Assembly: GCF_003286085.1 (NCBI RefSeq)
Contig: NW_020825298.1
Span: 12,028,001 to 12,092,000 of the forward strand
Direction of reading: 5' to 3'
Source: Drosophila persimilis
Taxonomy: Eukaryota; Arthropoda; Insecta; Diptera; Drosophilidae
DNA: 64,000 nt
The notes beneath the pieces were generated by a model. It saw nothing but the letters and a program-made list of their open reading frames with translations. It was not told where the DNA came from and searched no databases. Of this stretch, positions 60,141-64,000 are shown piece by piece; the stretch's first letter is position 1; every line of letters begins with the position of its first letter. Position numbers and translations under genes: made by a program.

Positions 60141-62544
60141 TTAGTTCTTCTTTTTCTTTTTGTCAGGTTGGGAAGCTCCTTGGGTTTCCTGATATTGCCG
60201 CACAATCTGGTCCTGGACATCAGGCAGGCAGGGAGAGTATCGGGAGTACTCCATCGTGAACTCTCCTTTTCCTTGGGTGCTAGATCTGTGGAATGAAATA
60301 GATTAGAGAAGCTTTTTCGTACTCTTAAGTGGTCAAGGCTCTGCCACTTACCTCAATTCTCCCGCGTAGCCGAACATGTCGTTCAGAGGCACCTCTGCGT
60401 AGACCGTGAACCATCCTTCCGTTCCCTCGGTTCCTGTGATGATGCCATGACGCTTGCTCAGATGACCCATGACGGCGCCCTGAAATTCCTCGGGTGCCGT
60501 CACCTCGACCATCATAATGGGTTCGAGGATCTGCCAGTTGCCATTCTGGAAGACCTCCTTGATGGCTCCGTGGGCGGCCAGCATGAAAGCCAGCTCACTG
60601 GAATCCACAATGTGATGGCCACCGTCCTGCAGGCGGAACTTAATGCCCGACAATCTGTGTCCGGAGAGCATGCCTCGTTCGGCCATCTCCCGGTAGCCCT
60701 TCTCCACGCCAGGGACAAACTGCTTGGGCACATTGGTGCCCACCGTCTCGTCCACGAACTCCAGGAGCGTGTTCTGATTTGGCGGCAGGGGCTCCATCAC
60801 GCCAATGATGCGAGCATACTGACCCGATCCTCCAGATTGCTTCTTGTGCAGGTAATCGAATTCGCAGGGGCCGACGAGGGTCTCGCGGAAGGCCACCTTT
60901 GGCTTGCCAAGCGTCACGGGACAGCCGTATTCCCGCTCCATTCGCTGGGCATAGATCTCCAGGTGAAGTTCCCCCATTCCCGATACAAGCGTTTCCTTTA
61001 CATCATTGTCGAAGAAAAAGTGGAAGGTGGGATCCTCTTTGGTGAATCTGGCAATGGCCTTGGAGAAGTTATCCCGATCCTTGGTGTTGTTTGGCTTGAT
61101 GGCCATTGAAACGACGGGCTCCGGCACAAAGATCGACTCCATGGCAAGGTTGTTCTTGGGATTCGTAGTGAAGGTATCACCGGAGGCGCAGTCCACTCCA
61201 AACAGGGCAAAAATATCCCCAGCGTAGACCTCATTGACATCTTCCATTTGGCTGGAGTGCAGACGCACGAGGCGGGCAATCCTCACCTTCTTATTCGTGC
61301 GGGCATTAAAGATATTGTCGCCCTTGCGGAGAACGCCCTGGTAGCAGCGAAGGTACGTCAACTGACCGAAGCGTCCAGCCTCCAGCTTGAAGGCCAGACC
61401 CACAAATGGATCCTTGCCATCGCGTGCTGGATTGAGGACAATCTTCTCGGGATCCTTGCCCTCCCGTTCGATGAAGCCCAGATTCTCCACTTCTCCGGGA
61501 TTGGGCAGGTAATCGATGACAGCATCGAGCAGAGGTTGAACGCCCTTGTTTTTCAAAGCCGTTCCTACCAGAACGGGCGTAAATGTTCGATTGATGCAGG
61601 TCCTCCTTAGGGCAGCCCTGAGATCGGCCTCCGAAAAGGGTTTCTCCTCGAGGAAGAATTCACCAAAAGTCTCATCCGCATTGGACAGATGCTCAATGAG
61701 CTCCTGTCGCCTCTCCTGGCTCTCCACACGCATATCCTGCGGGATCTCGTCCAGCCTAACGTCCATTCCGTTTTCTCCTTCAAAGTAGATGGCTTGCTCT
61801 CTTACCAAATCCACCAGGCCCTTGCAGTTGCTCTCTACACCAATTGGGAGTTGGATAAAGGCAGCATTGTGGTTCATTTTGGAGCGCATTTGAGAGAGCA
61901 CGCGATAGGGATTCGATCCCAAGCGATCCAGCTTATTGATGAATGCCAAACAAGGAACATTGTAGCGCTTCATTTGTCTGTTGACTGTCAGCGTCTGACT
62001 CTGAACTCCCCCCACGGCGCAGAGGACGAGGACAGCGCCATCAAGCACACGCAGTGCACGCTCCACCTCCACCGTAAAGTCCACATGCCCGGGCGTGTCG
62101 ATGATATTTACATTCGTGTCCTTCCACATGGTGTAGGTGGCCGCCGACTGGATGGTGATCCCACGCTGTCGCTCCAGCTCCATGCTGTCCATGGTGGCGC
62201 CCACATTGTCCTTGCCTCGCACCTCGTGCATCTCCGCAATGCGCCCGGTGTAGAAGAGGATTCGCTCCGTCAACGTCGTCTTCCCGCTGTCTATGTGTGC
62301 CGAGATTCCTATATTGCGGATCTTTTCGATGGGCCGGTGCTCCGCAAACTTGGCATGCGAGCTGTAGCCGCACTGGGGGAAAATAACTTAATTAAAACGA
62401 ATTCCTACAACAATCAAATTACATAACAGTCGGCAAACTCGGCTGGATAAGTTCTACCCTGTTAAGGCCTCTTACCCGAGTCAACGTCTGCAGTGCATTT
62501 TTGCGCGTCAGATTACCCTGCAGTACACGCGTTATCAAAGACAT
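60141..62544 (-). CDS. ico: Mitochondrial elongation factor G1
   Basis: Three exons, 62476-62544, 60352-62372 and 60141-60285, give 744 residues. EF-G1 drives GTP-dependent translocation on mitochondrial ribosomes. The first exon supplies a presequence with arginines and no acids ([20 protein letters not shown]). The G domain has [26 protein letters not shown] and NKLDR, followed by domains II-V of normal order ([21 protein letters not shown], domain [13 protein letters not shown]). The last exon ends in a lysine-rich tail (PDKKKKKN). The length agrees with the known fly factor. No sequence is missing. Confidence 0.97.
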
Positions 62545-64000
62545 TTTACTAAGTTTTTAATTAATAAATACGGAATCTAAGTAAAAAACACGCGCTAGAC
62601 AAAACAGCAAGCAACACAGCTGACGGTGTTGCAAAGCGACAATAACACGATTTCGTAGTGTCGCACAATGACATAGAGGGCGCGCAATTCAAATGTTTTA
62701 TTTTAACCTCGCTTTTATGCTCTAAAACTTCGATTTTAGACATTTATTTCAATTTAAAATAAATTGCATAGAGTGAATGAAAGAGGACGACAGGGAAAGC
62801 GCCTTGAAAATGTAGCTGCACCGTAGCACCGTATTCAAGCAGGCTCCTGTTTTCAGGCGGACTTACTGAAGCTAATTATTACGGAGCAACAAAATCTGGA
62901 CCTTCTGAAGGGGCTTCCTTGTTTCCTAGTTTAGAATATTCAGTCCTAATCGCTAGATGGCCAGAGCCACTGTATTCGTTTCTCTGTGGTAATACAATGC
63001 CATTAAAGCATTTCCTGGAGTTGAAGCCAAGGCCGAAGTGTAAGTGCCGATTAGATTTCTGTACCCATTGAATATTGTCTAGAGTTCATTTTACACATTT
63101 ATTTCAATTGCATAGATTTAAATAGATTTATCAGATGCAGTTTAAATTGTTTCTGTTTTGCCTCTTGATATGTTGCAATTTTGAGAATAATAACCAACGC
63201 ACTTGAGAGATTCACATCACAGGACGGTTGGTAGAACATACACATAAGATATAGACAGACAGATTATAGTTAGACACACAAATAATTGTTGTACTTATAC
63301 ACAATGAGACACTAATCAAAATCATATTAAATCATTGACTCAAACGGATGTTTCTGTTGGTGTAAGATATCCACGCCACAATTGCTTCGACGTATCAAAT
63401 TTTCTGTTCTGCAAGAATGAAATGCAATTGTTAATAGGATCTTGTTGGTAATCGTACAAAGGATACCTAGACTGGCGTATCTTTATATATACATACATAC
63501 GATTTAAGGGTAATTATAAATAATAAATATACAGACATCAATCATAATGCATATGAGGCCATGAGTTTGTTTTTTTTTTTAAACAGAGCTTGTGAAGATA
63601 TAAAAAGTATGTATCATGCTGAGGTATTTATCATTGAAGATAGCTAGCTCGTATTGAGGGATTTCTTTAAAAAGAAATTATTTGAATAATTTACAATGAA
63701 TGATACGTATATTTGCGCAAACTCTGTTTCCCTTTTCATACATAATTCTTGACAAATGGCTGATGGCTGATTGATGCTTGATTCGTTTTGGTTGAATGGA
63801 AGACAGGCAGAGCTCGAATCTGGTGCTAGATGGGATGTATACAGAGATAGAGTATAGAACACTATGTGCCACACGCAACACTCACAACTACACTGAAAGA
63901 AAAACGAACGATGCATACCAAGTAAAGTAATCAAATGAAAGATACAAAATTGGGTTTCGGATTTTATTTCGGTTTCGGTTTCGCTGTTTTCGCTTCTTGT
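62545..64000. other. Right flank, no gene seen
   Basis: After the ico leader the sequence is AT-rich with short unsupported frames on both strands. No recognisable exon, RNA gene or repeat family was found up to the window end. A (GGTTTC)n-like patch lies at the extreme end (63956-63985). Confidence 0.5.

Noticed and set aside
60447..62426. Long plus-strand frames (220 and 245 codons) opposite ico
   Set aside because: They are shadows of the EF-G1 exon, with no domain or splice evidence.
63644..63934. 96-codon minus-strand frame
   Set aside because: No motif, start context or splice evidence.

Overview
This is a eukaryotic, Drosophila-type chromosome segment. Genes are compact and intron-containing, with short GT-AG introns of about 50-80 bp. 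Core promoters carry the fly housekeeping motifs (GGTCACACT, TATCGATA, GGTATWTTT), and introns and flanks are AT-rich. Gene content corresponds to D. melanogaster arm 2L (Muller B). An obscura-group species is my inference, from the gene order and from a dispersed repeat upstream of Patsas that I associate with that group; no search was run.

Left block (0-24 kb): the 3' part of a CD36/SR-B receptor gene (+); a FAM151/menorin-like GPI-anchored protein (-); msl-2 (+), with its SXL/UNR-type poly-U control elements in both UTRs; a secreted JHBP/Grp7-family protein (+, probably CG3246); sec5 (-); Cog3 (+), sharing a divergent promoter with sec5; a ZFAND2/AIRAPL-type zinc-finger protein (-); and Snx1 (-). 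From memory, msl-2, CG3246, Cog3, sec5 and Snx1 are neighbours around 23F-24A in D. melanogaster.

Middle (24-27.4 kb): a chymotrypsin-like protease and a frameshifted LRP-receptor fragment. To the right lie Rab6, ThrRS, Patsas and Ced-12, which I place around 33-34 in D. melanogaster, so a synteny junction probably falls in this gap.

Right block (27-64 kb): Rab6 (+); threonyl-tRNA synthetase (-), with an upstream alternative first exon that looks like a mitochondrial presequence; Patsas (+, ankyrin-DHHC palmitoyltransferase); Ced-12/ELMO (-); a PQ-loop (SLC66A2-type) transporter gene (-) with an 11.8-kb first intron; and mitochondrial EF-G1 (-, ico).

The most striking observation is in the PQ-loop gene. 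Its TAG stop is followed, in the same frame, by 634 sense codons ending at a TGA. That TGA is followed, again in frame, by 147 codons ending at TAA. Both leaky-type stops have C as the next base. This looks like sequential double stop-codon readthrough, giving a 282-residue membrane protein a disordered His/Asp/Cys/Ser-rich tail of about 780 residues. Other notable signals are the expanded SXL/UNR site array in msl-2, a CACGTGAA element beside the 5' poly-U tract, a dispersed repeat carrying a complete housekeeping promoter (Snx1 and Ced-12), and a strand-biased CTGTTATAC motif across the PQ-loop locus.
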